The notes: a model not told the origin generated them from the sequence alone. A stretch of DNA of 64,000 nt from Basidiobolus meristosporus CBS 931.73 (GCA_002104905.1 MCFE01000365.1:23099-87098); one strand, 5' to 3'. Positions 8,571-20,550 are shown, counted from the first letter of the stretch. Program-made: numbers and translations.

Positions 8571-9380
8571 GGAGATCTATTCTAAGTACTGTGGACCATC
8601 TACCCCAATATACTCCAGGAGATACCTTGATAAGCTTCTCTGCTATTACAAGAACTATTGCCCTACAAGATTTCATCCTACCATCCATGGTAACAAAAGT
8701 CCTAGAAGCTTTCATTCCCAGCTGACAGCAATGGAGAACCACCATGCAGAGTGTATGAATGACTTAGAGCAAGCTTGGAATACTAGGCTCAGAAGCTCCA
8801 ATAGACATCCATATCCCAGAGTGTTCAGCAACAGGTTCCATATCAGGAGTATTTTGGATATCTTCCCAGTGAGGATTAACAGACCTTGTAGAGGGCAGAG
8901 GCACTTTTATTCTGGCAAGTACAAGGCACACTGTGTGAAGTTTCAAGCACTGTCTGACATTGAGGGTAACATCATCTGGTTTAGTGGGCCATTTGCTGGA
9001 AGTAGGCATGACAAAGCACTCTGGGTAGGGAGTCATCCAGAATTCAGTAGAGGGAGAAATGTATGGCAGACTTAGCCTATATAGGAGAGGATTATCTGAG
9101 ATTAGGATGTATTAAAGCATGAAGGAAGCCAAGGTATGGTATGCTTAGCAGGAGGCAGAAGCTCTACAATGAGATATTTAATCATTTCAGAGTGAGGGTA
9201 GAGCACACATTTGGATATCTGAAGAGATTCAGCTTATTGGCCGGTAAATACAGAGGAAAGTTGTATATAGGAGAAAACAGAAGAATAGGTAAAATAGTTA
9301 AGATACTTATTAATGCGCAGTATGCTCATACAAGAAGACATCCACTGAGAGAAATGTGTCTGGAGCATTATGAAGAGTAA
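8551..9380 (+). pseudogene. Harbinger-type DDE transposase, copy 2, one frameshift
   Basis: The frame is open from about 8,551, but its first ATG is at 8,731. It holds an N-terminal helical region (DKLEEIYSKYCGPS, RRYLDKLLCYYKNY), the first Asp (SILDIFPVRINRP) and the second (GSRHDKALW). One G is missing near 9,051 relative to copy 1 (GAGGGAG against GAGGGGAG), which shifts the frame. The correct frame resumes and shows the Glu motif (RVEHTFGYLKRF) to the TAA at 9,378. Copies 1 and 2 are broken at different places. It shares the HTFGYLKRF end and downstream tail with both other copies. Confidence 0.75.
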
Positions 9381-9558
9381 ATAAAGCAAGAAAAGCACTA
9401 TTCTGAGCAACATAAGTAAGATTGAGTAAAATTACCAGTAACTGTATCATACCACTGGCATCATGGTAGAAATTATTGTGCCAGATAGTGCCGTAGAGTG
9501 CCAGATCAATCTGGCACTATAAACAGGCTGGCACTATGTGGCACTATCCAACGGAACA
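9356..9558 (+). repeat. Harbinger 3' tail with TGCCA hairpins, copy 2
   Basis: Nearly identical to 703-905 and 12,399-12,603. Facing units GTGCCAGAT and ATCTGGCAC occur within about 30 bp of each other near 9,480-9,520. Confidence 0.75.
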
Positions 9559-9569
9559 AGTCACTTATT

Positions 9570-10497
9570 TATCTGTTTTTCCATGTATTATGATTAAATC
9601 TTCATCAATTGCCATGTATCCTATCATTATGTTGCAAATATCATCCTCAAGCAATGACTTTGTATTTTTATTGATGCTTTGCCCACAAATCTGTAATCAA
9701 ATAGGAAATCTGCAAATGATGGGATCTGATCCATGTCAATGCAATCCAAGATGCATCATGCATAATATAAGGAAAACTCAACAATCACATTAGTTTTCAT
9801 ATGTATTTCATATAAGACCAGGTTAATGCCGATATACTACTGTGTAAGTATTGAAATCTGTTGCTATGGTCCTTATACCAAGTCTCAACTCATCTTTAGT
9901 ACAACCCTGACAAAACCGTTCCTCTAGCTCACAAGTGTGGTCTGGTCCAGGAAAGTCAATGCAGAATCTGTTTGAGTTCTTTCCAATGATTTTAGTAAGG
10001 CCCAAGTGTCTGTGATGAGCCTTCTACAGATTTTTGGGCACTACTCATTAATCTAGCAGAGCTAGATACCTCAGAAAGCTGACAGAGATGGAGGAACCTG
10101 ATTAGAAAGCTGTGGCATGAGTTCTACATCAAGATGCCAGTGGATATATGTTAGTATAAATAATAAAACAAGTATTGAAATCAAGAATGAGCTGAGAGTG
10201 AGGCAATTCGAAGAGGAAGCTGTGCAGGAACAATTTTGTGTGCAATTTACACAGTACAGGCTTGATGTGTCTGTTTGTGCCTCAACTCTGGGAACCAAGG
10301 AGATTTGAATGAGTTTTTGCCTCAAATGACTTATGTATTATATGATATATCTGTAGAGCCAAGTGGCTTCCAAGAGCAATATACACAGGACTCATCCAGG
10401 CAACAGCTCCAAAGTATCAGACAAAGGGTAAGTGAATACCTTGAGGAATCAGATGGTGAGCTTCAAGAGGAAGTGTACAGACTGCAAGCAACAGTAT
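9570..10497 (+). repeat. Right arm of about 0.9-kb inverted repeat
   Basis: Inverted, decayed copy of the companion-ORF arm. The plus strand still encodes pieces such as NKTSIEIKNELRVR, LNEFLPQM and SEYLEESDGELQEE in shifting frames, so it is not a working gene. Confidence 0.8.
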
Positions 10498-10552
10498 CCT
10501 GATTGGACCACACACCCTGACACAGTGTAATGGAACAAGTCTATGATGTATT

Positions 10553-10745
10553 AACCTTGAAACTGTCACAGTGTGCTCCTGAATGTTGAGAAACTTTCCT
10601 TACTTAGCATTTCAGTTGTATTACTTCCACAAAGGTACAAATTCAGAGCTTCCTTATGATAAGAACAGCTCAGCTATTATCACAATTTCTTGATAAGTTC
10701 TGTATATCCAAATTACTTCTTATATTGCAACAGTTCATCAGGCAC
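10553..10745 (-). repeat. Copia LTR remnant
   Basis: Similar, in the same orientation, to 21,000-21,175, which is part of the 3' LTR of the minus-strand copia element. Shared words include GCTCCTGAAT, CAAAGGT and TTTCTTGATAAGTT. Truncated at both ends. Confidence 0.5.
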
Positions 10746-10759
10746 AATTGCCTTGGTGT

Positions 10760-12398
10760 ATTTTATGGATGCCTTCTACAGCAAGCAGTGCAACACAAAC
10801 ATCTTCCCTGTAAAGGAGTGGTTGGATAGGAAGAACTACATATTTTGAAGAATTGAGATATAGATCCACCTTGAGGAAAGATTTCTTTGGAATATAGTAT
10901 CAGGAAAAAAAGCAAAGCCCAAAGAAACAGCAAAAGTAGTGGAGAAGTTTCAAGAGAAGGAGAGAAAGGTCTTTGATGCCATATGTATCAATGCACAAGA
11001 TTCCTTCATTGGACAAATTAATGCTTCAAATACTGCCAAAACAGCATGGTAACCCTTAGAGAAGATTGTTAGAGCAAAGTCAATAACAAGCAAGCTTTAT
11101 TTGAAACAAAGCTCTTCTGCATGAAGAAGAAGCCAGATGAAAACATGATACAACTCTTTACCAGGATGGAGACACTTGCAGAAGAACCTTGCAGTATTAA
11201 TCCTGGTGAATATGATGAAGAAAAGATACTCTGTCAGCTTTGCAGCTTACCAGACAAGTATGAGCTACATATACTTTCTTTTGATAGCACACAAAATTCA
11301 CTAACCTTAGACTATATTAAAGGAAGACTTCTCCATGAAGAACACATATATAATGATTAAGCAGAGAAAATTGAAGATAATACTTGATTTACCTCAGAAA
11401 GGCACACAGAAAATAATGGAAACAACAAAACCAAAGAAAACCTGCTCAATATATCCACTGAAAGAAGCCAGGGCACTGGGCAAAAGAATGCATGAGGAGC
11501 CAAGCAGACAAAAAACAGAAACTAGAGCAGGCAAACAATACAACTACACATGAGCAGTTATTTGTAGCTGTACCTGAGATTGCAAGTAATCAAAGTAGTA
11601 AATGGTATATCTACTCTGGAGCATCACAGCATAGTGCAATATAAAGGAGTGGCACAGCAACTTATAGACCATTCCGGTAAAAAAGGTTATCTGGGAAACA
11701 ACTCTGCACTGGAAGCTACTGGTTGTGGGTATATACTGATAAATATGAGTGACATCTTGGGGGCAAAAACAGCAAAACTGACTGACATAGTGTATGTATC
11801 TTGAATAGCTAAGAACCTACACTGTGTTGGTAAAGCAACTACTCAGTAATTGGAATTTGTCTGTACTAAGCTAGGCTGGTTAATACTGAGTGAAATTAGG
11901 CAATTATTAGCTTTGGGAATCCCAGATTGCAATATATACTAGTTACAATGCAATATTACTCTACCTGAGTATGTCAGCATTGCTGAAACTAATAAAACTA
12001 ACTGGGAGACATGGCATAGGAGGCTATTTGCACATTGGAGAACAGAGAATGAATCAATTGGTAAAAAATCAGCTTGTTTTGGGCCAAAGCTGCTCAATGC
12101 CAATCAAGTTAAGTGTCATTGAGGAAAGTTCATATGGGAAGCCAGATTGGCAATGTTTCAGGAGCTCAACAGGCATTAGTTGCACCAAAACACTGGCTAT
12201 TTTGCACTCAGGCATATGTGAGCCCACGAAAACACTCTCCTTTGGAGCTAAGAGATATTTTATGGTGTTCAATGATGACAAGACAAGATATACATGGGTG
12301 TACTTCCTCAAGACAAAGACTGAGTCTTGAGAGACATTCAGACACTTAAGAGCATGGCAGAAATAAAAAATGGGCATAAATTGAAGTTATTTTAAAGT
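10760..12398 (+). pseudogene. Decayed Ty1/copia retrotransposon (gag to integrase)
   Basis: Plus-strand copia relics in order. A Gag helical region lies at 11,121-11,360 (ENMIQLFTRMETLAEE, KILCQLCSLPDKY). Near 11,600 is a protease relic reading YSGASQHS, where the catalytic Asp of DSGAS is Tyr. A GAG-pre-integrase stretch lies near 11,960-12,110 (NWETWHRR, MNQLVKNQLVLG), and an integrase start near 12,250 (YTWVYFLKTKTES). There are many stops and frameshifts. It is related to the minus-strand copy at 21,445-24,078 (WEIWHRRLGHIAEQKM). It ends abruptly at the Harbinger tail at 12,399. Confidence 0.7.
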
Positions 12399-12603
12399 GT
12401 GTCTGGAGCATTATGAAGAGTAAATAAAGCAAGAAAGGAACTACTCTGAGCAACATATGTAAGATTGAGTAAAATTACCAGTAACTGTATCATACCACTG
12501 GCATCATGGTAGAAATTATAGTGCCAGATAGTGCTGTAGAGTGCCAGATCAATCTGGCACTATAAACAGGCTGGCACTATGTGGCACTATCCAACGGAAC
12601 ATT
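12399..12603 (+). repeat. Harbinger 3' tail fragment, copy 3
   Basis: Starts exactly in the last transposase codons (GTGTCTGGAGCATTATGAAG) and carries the complete tail, without the rest of the transposon. Joined directly to copia sequence on the left. Confidence 0.75.
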
Positions 12604-13139
12604 GCAGGATCTTCACAACTTCTATGGATTTGATTCACCTGAATGACCAAATCAGTTTTTCATTGGGATGCCTTTGGCATTAAAAGTTAAGCAGCCTAAT
12701 ACATGAGTATTTATTAAGTAAGACATAGTTGGGTTGAATGCACCATGCTACTACTTTGAATAGAACAACTTAACCAAAATATGCTAGGTATCATCTAGGT
12801 GCAGGTCAACTTCTGCACCTCTCAATGGAGGACTCTTATCAACAAGAATCAGTGTTGGCCAATAACAAGGACTATGTTATTGCAGCAAGAAGGAATATAT
12901 TGGCTGTGCACAATATTGCATCTATCAGATGGTACAGAGGTATTAGTGGCAGAATAATTAGCATTTAACCATGGTTTGCAAGATACTTATACAAATTGTT
13001 CTGATACTTAGTGCCATATTGTGCCATGAGTGCCCAATAGTGCTAAGTAGTACCAGAGAGTTGTAGCAGACCTGTACATTGCAATTCAACGTGAAACCTT
13101 GCTCAGTATCTTCATGCAAAGTAGCTCTGGTGTCTCAAC
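12604..13139. other. No gene recognised; contains a TAGTGCC cluster
   Basis: Only stop-rich sequence. At 13,009-13,060 there are several (T)AGTGCC/AGTGCT units resembling the Harbinger tail motif, so this may be an old transposon end. Confidence 0.35.
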
Positions 13140-13832
13140 TGTTGCACTGGAGAAACTCTATTCTTTAATATTATTGTATTCAAGTGAGAAATGTAATCAA
13201 ACACTTGAACAATGTAACTGAGCCAAAGGGACAGTTCAGTGCAGAATTTTAGGTTTCAGAGAGAGTGGTAGAAATATTGTCAGAAAAATTCTGGTCTAAC
13301 ATTGGTCCTGGATTTTGCTCTGTTTGGCTATAAAGGTAACTGAAATGGTTGGCTATGCATAACAGACTTAATGTTCTTGGAAGTGCTAGATATACTAGGC
13401 TTGAGCAGAAGCTAGAATAGTAATGTTGAACCTTATTTTTGCTCAGATACAGTCTGAATCTTGTTGAGAAACATACTTAACCAAAAGGCACAGTAAGCTT
13501 TATTTGTACCTCTTGGATCCAAAAGAACTAGTAAGTGCCAAGAGACTGGATTAATTAGAGTTACAATGGGTGTTGATGGGTGCATAAGATAAATGAGAAT
13601 TGTATCATCATATCTGCTGATGTCCTGGTAGCTGCCAAGTGGTTGGATAGATCTTACATGACTAATCACTTAGTAATGCTTTAGCAGATGAGTTGATAAC
13701 ATAATGACTGCATGAAATTGCCAAGGTGTGATAGCTAAAAATAGATTCCAAGGCGGAAAAAAATTAACCATAACTGGGACTTCTTATGCTTTTACTGGGG
13801 AAAATCAGTCAGATTACAAGATTTTCCAATGG
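13140..13832 (-). repeat. Solo LTR of the gypsy-D family
   Basis: Matches, in the same orientation, the LTR at about 48,485-49,155, and in reverse the one at 31,016-31,675. Shared blocks include AGTGCTAGATAT, AAGTGGTTGGATAGATCT and GGGGAAAATCAGT. No internal sequence attached. Borders are approximate. Confidence 0.65.
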
Positions 13833-14250
13833 AGTCAAATTTGGTAAGTTTGATTTGTTTGTGCACAGCATATCTATATCTTGGGGTTAATGTTGGGGAC
13901 CATGGGTATTTGCACAAGAGGATTAAAGATATGAATGTGCAACTGAGTAACTCTGACACTCTGAATTTGGTCCAAAAACTCTATAACATGTCACTAAAGT
14001 GTAAAGCGATAACTTAGTTGACTGATACTATCTGTCACTATAAGTGCTTTGCATAGGTTTCACTACAGGCCCAATGTCTAAATTAAGTGCCAGATAGCTC
14101 CAGTGGACCAAGATAGTGCCATGCATTTTTGTAACAAGTTACAAACCTCCAGAGGTATATTTAGAGAATGTTCACTGTTTGATAATTTTTTGGATCAATG
14201 CTGTGCATTATGTGCAAGAGCACAGTGCAAATGAAGGGATCTAATTGGTA
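13833..14250. other. Spacer, nothing recognised
   Basis: No convincing coding sequence. Around 14,085-14,135 lie GTGCCAGATAG and AGATAGTGCCA, again like the Harbinger tail. Confidence 0.35.
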
Positions 14251-14759
14251 CTACCATACAAGAAATTATTGTGATGATCCCGCCAAAGGCCGTCACAGAC
14301 CTAGAGCTCCATGACTAAGAAGTGTTGATCTTATCAGGACACTGCGCAGCAACTGTTGAAAAATAATTGCACCCCAAATTTCACATGAACTTGATCAAAA
14401 TTTCTCATCACAACAGTATATTGGTAGGTTTTGATTGATTCCCTGCCAACTTGCTCACTTTCTGATCCCAGACATTCAATCACCTCCTACACTTGTCTAC
14501 ATTGATTGACTATTGCCTCTTTGGCACTCTCCTTACTTTCTGACTCAATTGTTTCTCTTACTTTTTATGCATACAAAATGATTTATTTCTGTTGAAACTT
14601 CAGTTGCACCTCAACTGCCTAATGGATTGACTAAACAAGTCCCTGTACCCTGCGCTAACATGAAGCTGAACGCCACATTCAACAAGTAATTTCATTAAAA
14701 TCCAACACTCAATAAGTATTTCTGCTGCAATGCTCTCTTTCCATGACTAAGGCAGGAAC

Positions 14760-15776
14760 CCAACAGCATTATGCCACTATTCATTCACTGGTTCCCACAT
14801 GTCCTGGTCTTCAGCTGGCACTACAAGGTCTAGCATCTCATCTGCCAGGTCTTTACAATGAGTCCTTGGAACATTTAAGTGTGTTTTCTTAAGCACTGCT
14901 CTTGAAAAAGTGTTGCAACCTCTTAATGTGCCTATTAATGTTGCAAAATTTCACTGAAGGTATTGTGATTATCACTTGAGTTCTTGACATTGTAGCCTTG
15001 TCTGTCAGTAGGGTCTTCACTCTCTCAACAATAGTGGATGTGGAGGCTGTGGTAGACAAATTGCTTTCTCTGCAAACTCATCTACTTTGCTGGAGTGTAG
15101 CTCAACTGCCTGTACTTCCAACTCCTGTGAAAGCAGTTGTTTTTTTGTTAATAAGGTTTCTCTGTGGGCTTTATCTTTTGGTACTGTTGTTGTGCTTCAA
15201 AGACTGTACGGTGTTCCTCTGCTGTTACATTGGGAAATGGCTCAATTCTTGGCTGTGACATTGAGTTTCTTGTGCTCCTTCTTCGAAGCAAAGATACAGC
15301 ATTCTCTACCTGGGATATTCAATGCTCTACACATAGTATCCACTCATCCTGTTCCCTGGACTATTTTCTGATTTCCCTGGGCCATCACATCTATCCTACA
15401 AGCCAATACACCTAATTGCTTCATTAATGCTTTGGTATGAGTTGACAACATAGTTGCTGATATGGATGGTGGTGATGTTATCATGGCCACTCAATGGTCT
15501 TCAACTAAATGTATGGTGTTTACTACACTCTTATCTGCCTTAGCATTATGGTGACTTTTGGCTCCACAGAGACTCTCGGTTGCCTTCATGACTGAGAGCC
15601 TGAGGAGTCTGCATCATTACCTTTAATGGGCACACTGTAAACATGGCCTTTTTTGAATGTAGCCCCACTTGATGCACTGAATGTCAAAGCAAGCAGTTGT
15701 CCAATGGTTCTACTGCTGCCGTCAGCAGTGGGATGTGGCTGGGAACCAGACAATTTTACTTTATTTTTGGCAGCAT
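14760..15776 (-). pseudogene. Companion gene of the TNP2 transposon, copy 1
   Basis: Counterpart of the companion genes at 37,543 and 41,939. The ATG is at 15,776-15,774, but one A is missing from the following A-run, so the frame is lost at once. Recognisable pieces: KVKLSGSQPHPTADGS, LALTFSASSGATFKKGH and NDADSSGSQS. Function unknown; described further under the 37,543 copy. Confidence 0.6.
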
Positions 15777-15998
15777 ATATACAGAAGTGAATCAAATCAA
15801 AGAGAAAATAGTGTTACATACAAATGGGTATGTGGGGCAAGAGCTTTGTTTATAATGCTTACTATGGCAGGTCATCATTGAACTTTACATTCATTTAGGT
15901 GCAATGTCTCAAATACAAGACTGTCTTAAATTCACATGATTACTGTCCATACTGTGATATAATAGCATTTTGTTGGAGAAGGTCAAACAGTTTGCCCC

Positions 15999-17870
15999 AT
16001 GAACAAGACTACTCTGATTCAATGCCGTAAGAGAATAGAAAAAGACCATGTGGCTATTGTAGCAAGCCCTCAGCCATAGAGCATGCAGACAGTATAGGAA
16101 GTACTACAAGAATCACAGCTGGTGTTTTGCCACATAAGTCATATCTGACCATTCATCAGTTACTACTATACCAACATTATCTTGCAGGGGAGTGGATATG
16201 CCTATATTGGCACTTGGCCATTTTTGTAACCATGTGCAAACTGAGTCAGATGAGTTTGTGATGTCTTGAGGCTTACCACAGCCTTCTGAATATGGCACAC
16301 AGAGTGATAGCTCTGGCAAAGAAGGCTCACTGATGATTTGTGAGCCTATCTCCCCTGACAACAATACCATGCATGAGCATGGTCAAATCCCAATATTCAA
16401 TGAGACAACACCAGTAGAAAGAAATGCCAAGGATACTTTAGTGAGCCATGTGAGCACAGTAATCCATTTACTTGTGAATGATGTAGTGTTGTGGCTAGAG
16501 AAGTGGTGCATTTCCACTAATATCAGTAATGGGGGCTTTGAGGATTTATTACTACTTCTTGCCAAAATCATTCCAGGATGAAACTTACCATATGCATGAT
16601 AAAAGTGGACAACCATCATGTGGCTGGCAACATATGACCCAGAGACTCTGCTGATTCCAGCATGTGTTGACGGTTGCGTGGCATTCACATCAAAAAATGC
16701 CACCTTTGCAACATGTCCTAATTGTTGGGAATTCACAACCATTGAGGGAAATCATTGTTCACACTCCAGATATATTCCGGTCATACCCTGTCTAAAGAAG
16801 GTAATATAGTCCAACATATATTGCAATGCTATAGAGTACCGCGCTCAGCATCTATCAAGCATAAATATATCCTATATATTTGATGGCAAGCATTACAAAT
16901 AGCCAAGAAACAGGGGCTACTTTGAAGGTATGTATTACCATACCTTTGCCTTAGCACTTGATGGATTCTCATTGAATGGTACTTTTGTTACAAGTCTTGG
17001 TATAAGAGTTGTAGAGGAATAGGGAGTTTAGCTAGTATTGTATTCACTAAAACTTGGACTGATTTTTATTGAGGTTCCAGCAGCTCCTTATATACATTTT
17101 GCCAGATCAATTGCTGAGTAATTGTATTTCCTAATGTAGGTTGTGGCTGATGACTCATTTGATTGCATCATCATCACCCAATAAGACCCTACTTAATATA
17201 TCTATTTCTGTCTGATAAGGAACTGCTGATTCATTTGCTGACTAATGCTACTGATTTCATAGATAATACTGATATACTGATAACCTAAGCATATGCTAAT
17301 TGATATGACTAAAAACTGATCTAACTTAAACATTCAAGTGGCAGATCATAACACTCTACCAGTAAATCCCGCTGGCCACTGATTCTCATCCACCAGAATC
17401 TTTAACCTATCTTACAGTATCATAGCAATACTCTGATGGTAGTCTCACTGGCAACTGGGCCAAATCACTGTTCAACCTGGATAGCTACCTGTATCCATTG
17501 CTGAATGAATTTTGTATGCCTTCCAGCAGGATATCAGGAAGTGGCCATCATGTCAGAGTGCATTTTACTTTCTGCATTGGAGATACCCCAGCCATCAGCA
17601 AGATAGCCAGCTTTTTTAGGCACAATACATGGTAATGCAGTCAAATGTGCAAGATTCAGGGGATTCTTTCCATATCTCACACACATTATTATTATCCAAA
17701 CATCAACACTAAGAACATCATTTCCCACAGAGAGAATATGCAGAAGTCAGCATGCAACTGCAGCAAAATTGGCAAGCTATAAGCCATTGGTTGAAATTGG
17801 GAATCAGTTAGAAACCGGAGACATTTAAAATAGAGGGTTTCTGTTGGAATATAAGCTTTCCACTGGGAGC
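15999..17870 (+). pseudogene. TNP2-like transposase, copy 1, interrupted by a solo LTR
   Basis: Starts with MNKTTLIQCRKR at 15,999, followed by frameshifts. Recognisable blocks are the 16,333-16,581 stretch (HLLVNDVVLWLEKW, CISTNISNGGFEDLLLLLAK), CFTSKNATFATCPNCWEF-like cysteines near 16,690, and HTFALALDGFSLN near 16,940. The solo LTR at 16,986-17,353 splits the gene there. Beyond it, the TNP2 core continues with a GDTPAISKIA equivalent near 17,580. Related copies read the same core better. Clearly dead. Confidence 0.7.
16986..17353 (-). repeat. Gypsy-2 solo LTR inserted in TNP2 transposase
   Basis: TG...CA, nearly identical to the LTRs at 25,985 and 30,555. It is flanked by CTTT and CTCT, consistent with a 4-bp target duplication with one change. 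The uninterrupted sequence in the other TNP2 copies shows the insertion point. Confidence 0.92.
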
Positions 17871-17876
17871 AATATA

Positions 17877-20550
17877 TTTGCATTTCAACTTGATATTTTG
17901 TACCTTCATGCCCCTGGCTAATTTCTTCACCAAATGCTGAGTCTTTTATGCTGGTGCAGTGAATGCCCTCTTTTTTGAAGTCAGGTATTCTTGGGCTTGG
18001 AAGCACAGCAAGTATATTCTTGAATCTTCAATACGCAGTTTAACAGGCTGTTTGTCACAACAAGAGGTTGTCTTTCTTAAGATAGCAGCTAAAAGGGCTG
18101 TTATACTAACTAAGCACTTGGCTAGTGCTTAAAATTAAATGACTACTTTAAGATATGCTCTGATATCTGATTTGCATTAGTGCTGCTCCAGATTCTTGAT
18201 GACTTCAATGTGCCTAAGATCTAAAGCTGAGCCTTTGTTTTATACATGCAATACAGATACTCAGTACACTGACTCAAGAACTCACATTTAGATATGTTTC
18301 TACAGAGCTAGTTGTCTCTGAGCTTCATTAGGGCCTACTTAATGAAATTTGAATAGTGCGCATCTGTCTTGCTGTAAATCAGTGTTACATATACAGAGAT
18401 CACCAGAAGCTTGACCAAGTTCTTTTGGCAGATGGTCTGCTTCATGGTCTTGTATATGTCTTGAGCATTGATGAGGTCTAAACTGACTATGAAGTACTCC
18501 TGGAGACCATATGAAGTTCTGAGTTATTCACTTGGAGTTATCTTCTATATCTACTCTAAAGAGTTGGACCCTGTAAAGAGGTCAATCTTGCTGGGTATAA
18601 AGGGACCAATAGCTTTGTAAAAAGCTAATCAACTCAGGGTACAAGATACTTACTCCTCACAATTACTGGGATTGGCTCTTTGTGATTAATGCTCATTGAT
18701 GGTGTTGCAATCATATCTTCACAAGAATTTCTGGTTCTCCCCACAGTGAGTTTTTGGGTATGATATTTCTGTATTACAAAAAATGGCTAATTTGTGTATT
18801 CACTTCTTCCAATTTCAGTGTACTCACTCTGTAAGGCACTTTGCTCTCAGGAGGGCTATCCCTGACACCAATGGCTTCGTAAGCTTTGCTGATTTGTGGT
18901 AGGTTCCCAAACTCATTTGGAAGCATGTCTAATTGAACCTTTCAAGTGTCTAGACTATCTGATAAGCTGGGGCAAGTATATCCCTCTATAATACTCTTAT
19001 GAGTAATATTTGGTTCACTTTACCAGGTGCCTTGAGGTATCATATCTTACTAAGCTCACTTGAGTAACAATCATGGGAATTAGGCAAGTTGTAACTCAGT
19101 CTGGCAGGTGGTAGCACATATGTCCTGTTACGCTTCTGCATCTAAGTGGCATCAACACTCCAATCAGTCAATGAGTCACAGCAGAGTAGCCAGCTTTTCC
19201 AAGTAAATGGTCAATCTTACAGCTGTCATATAATTAGGTCTCAAGGTCTTCAGCAAAGTCATTGATTGTTCTTCTTGGTTTCATAGTGATATGATTGATT
19301 ATGTCAAAGTGCCCATCAGCTTTAGTGACTGGAACTGATTTGCTTAGTGCTGGAACAACTCCAGGATTCAAGGCATTGATTAGAAATATACAGATGCAAT
19401 GCCCCTGACTCAATCATGCTCTTGACAGGTACTCCATCAACTGCTCCATTCTTACATGGAAGCTCTTTCATATAGGATACTACTTGAGATACTTTCCTGC
19501 TCTCTGCTGAGGTTGGATTCTTCTGTAAAGCATATATCTTCAGAGATACAGCTTCTAGTTATTTTCTTTCAAAGTGATTGTAACCATTCTGAATGGTCAT
19601 TCATGTCTTTCCAATCTAGCTTAGCTGAGTCAAGTGCTTTTCTTCAGTCCATCTGCAAAGCACTAACCATCATCAAAGAAGTCCATTTTAGTAATTTGCA
19701 CAAGTTAACATCTATATGCATGTATTTATTCTAGAACCATAGGTCTATATTATGGTATCTTCAGCTTCCATTGATGTAGTTTCAGCTGGTGAGGAGGTTC
19801 AAGTTTATCTAGAATCTTTAGCACATGTTCATCCCTGGTTGAAGTACCTGAGTGGTCCATTGTACTGCCTGACATTGTCATGTAGCAGTAGCATTGCAAA
19901 CAGCATCTGCCAAATAACTGTTACAAGTCTTGGTGTAAGAGTTGTGAAGGTATAGGTAGTTTAGCTAGTATTGTATTCACTAAAACTTGAACTGATCTTT
20001 ATTGGGATTCCAGCAGCTCCTTATGTATATTTTGCTAGATCAATTGCTGACTAATTGTATTTCCTAATGTAGGCTGTGGCTGATGACTCATTTGATTGCA
20101 TCATCATCACCCAATAAGATCCTACCTAATATATCCATTTCTGTCTGATAAGGATCCGCTGATTCATTTGCTGACTAATGCTACTGATTTGATAGAAAAT
20201 ACTGATATACTGATAACCTAAACATATAGCTAATTGATTTGACTAAAAACTGATCTAACTTAAGCATTCAAGCGGCATATCATAACATAACAAGCTTTAT
20301 TAGTCAATTTGATTTCTTGGGTTACTCCTTCAACCATGATGGCCTCCTCAATTTTGAAGTCCCATGTTTCAAGGTCTTTATTGACTTTACCATATAATAT
20401 CTTGACCTTGCTAATTAAAGTGGTAGAGCATAGCAAATTCACACAATCTTTTGCAGATGGGTGTCAATGTAGCTTCAACATACCCCAGGAAGATTGCCTG
20501 AGCCTATTCAGCAATCTTTAAGCATTTGCTTCAAATAGAATCTTTATGTG
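17877..20550 (-). pseudogene. Decayed gypsy element related to gypsy-2 (RNase H to gag)
   Basis: Reads on the minus strand in many frames. An RNase H start lies near 17,900-18,000 (LPSPRIPDFKKE, compare [12 protein letters not shown] in gypsy-2). RT relics follow through 18,100-18,950, a protease relic lies near 19,400, and a Gag relic at 20,260-20,520 (KVNKDLETWDFKIEEA, compare RVNENLGTWLFQIEEA). A solo LTR of the younger family is inserted at 19,919. No integrase: the 3' half is lost at the junction with TNP2 copy 1. Confidence 0.7.
19919..20287 (-). repeat. Gypsy-2 solo LTR with TAAC target duplication
   Basis: TG...CA solo LTR of the gypsy-2 family, flanked on both sides by TAAC (19,915-19,918 and 20,288-20,291). 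This shows a 4-bp duplication for this family. It has more substitutions than the pair around gypsy-2, so it is older. Confidence 0.93.

Larger units (their letters stand above)
7633..10497 (+). mobile_element. Harbinger/PIF-like transposon, copy 2, with inverted flanking arms
   Basis: Layout: companion ORF on the minus strand (left arm, 7,633-8,570), transposase on the plus strand (8,551-9,380), TGCCA tail, then a second diverged copy of the companion-ORF arm in reverse orientation (9,570-10,497). Two divergent genes, one a DDE transposase, is the known plan of Harbinger elements. The right arm is extra and makes the locus a large palindrome around the transposase. Confidence 0.7.
14251..17870 (+). 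mobile_element. TNP2/CACTA-like DNA transposon, copy 1
   Basis: Begins at CTACCATACAA (14,251). The same 11 bases start the opposite end of another copy at 32,541, so they look like the terminal inverted repeat. Contents: companion gene on the minus strand (15,776 to about 14,760), then the transposase on the plus strand from 15,999. A gypsy-2 solo LTR sits in the transposase (16,986-17,353). The copy is cut at about 17,870, where a decayed gypsy element begins. Confidence 0.75.
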
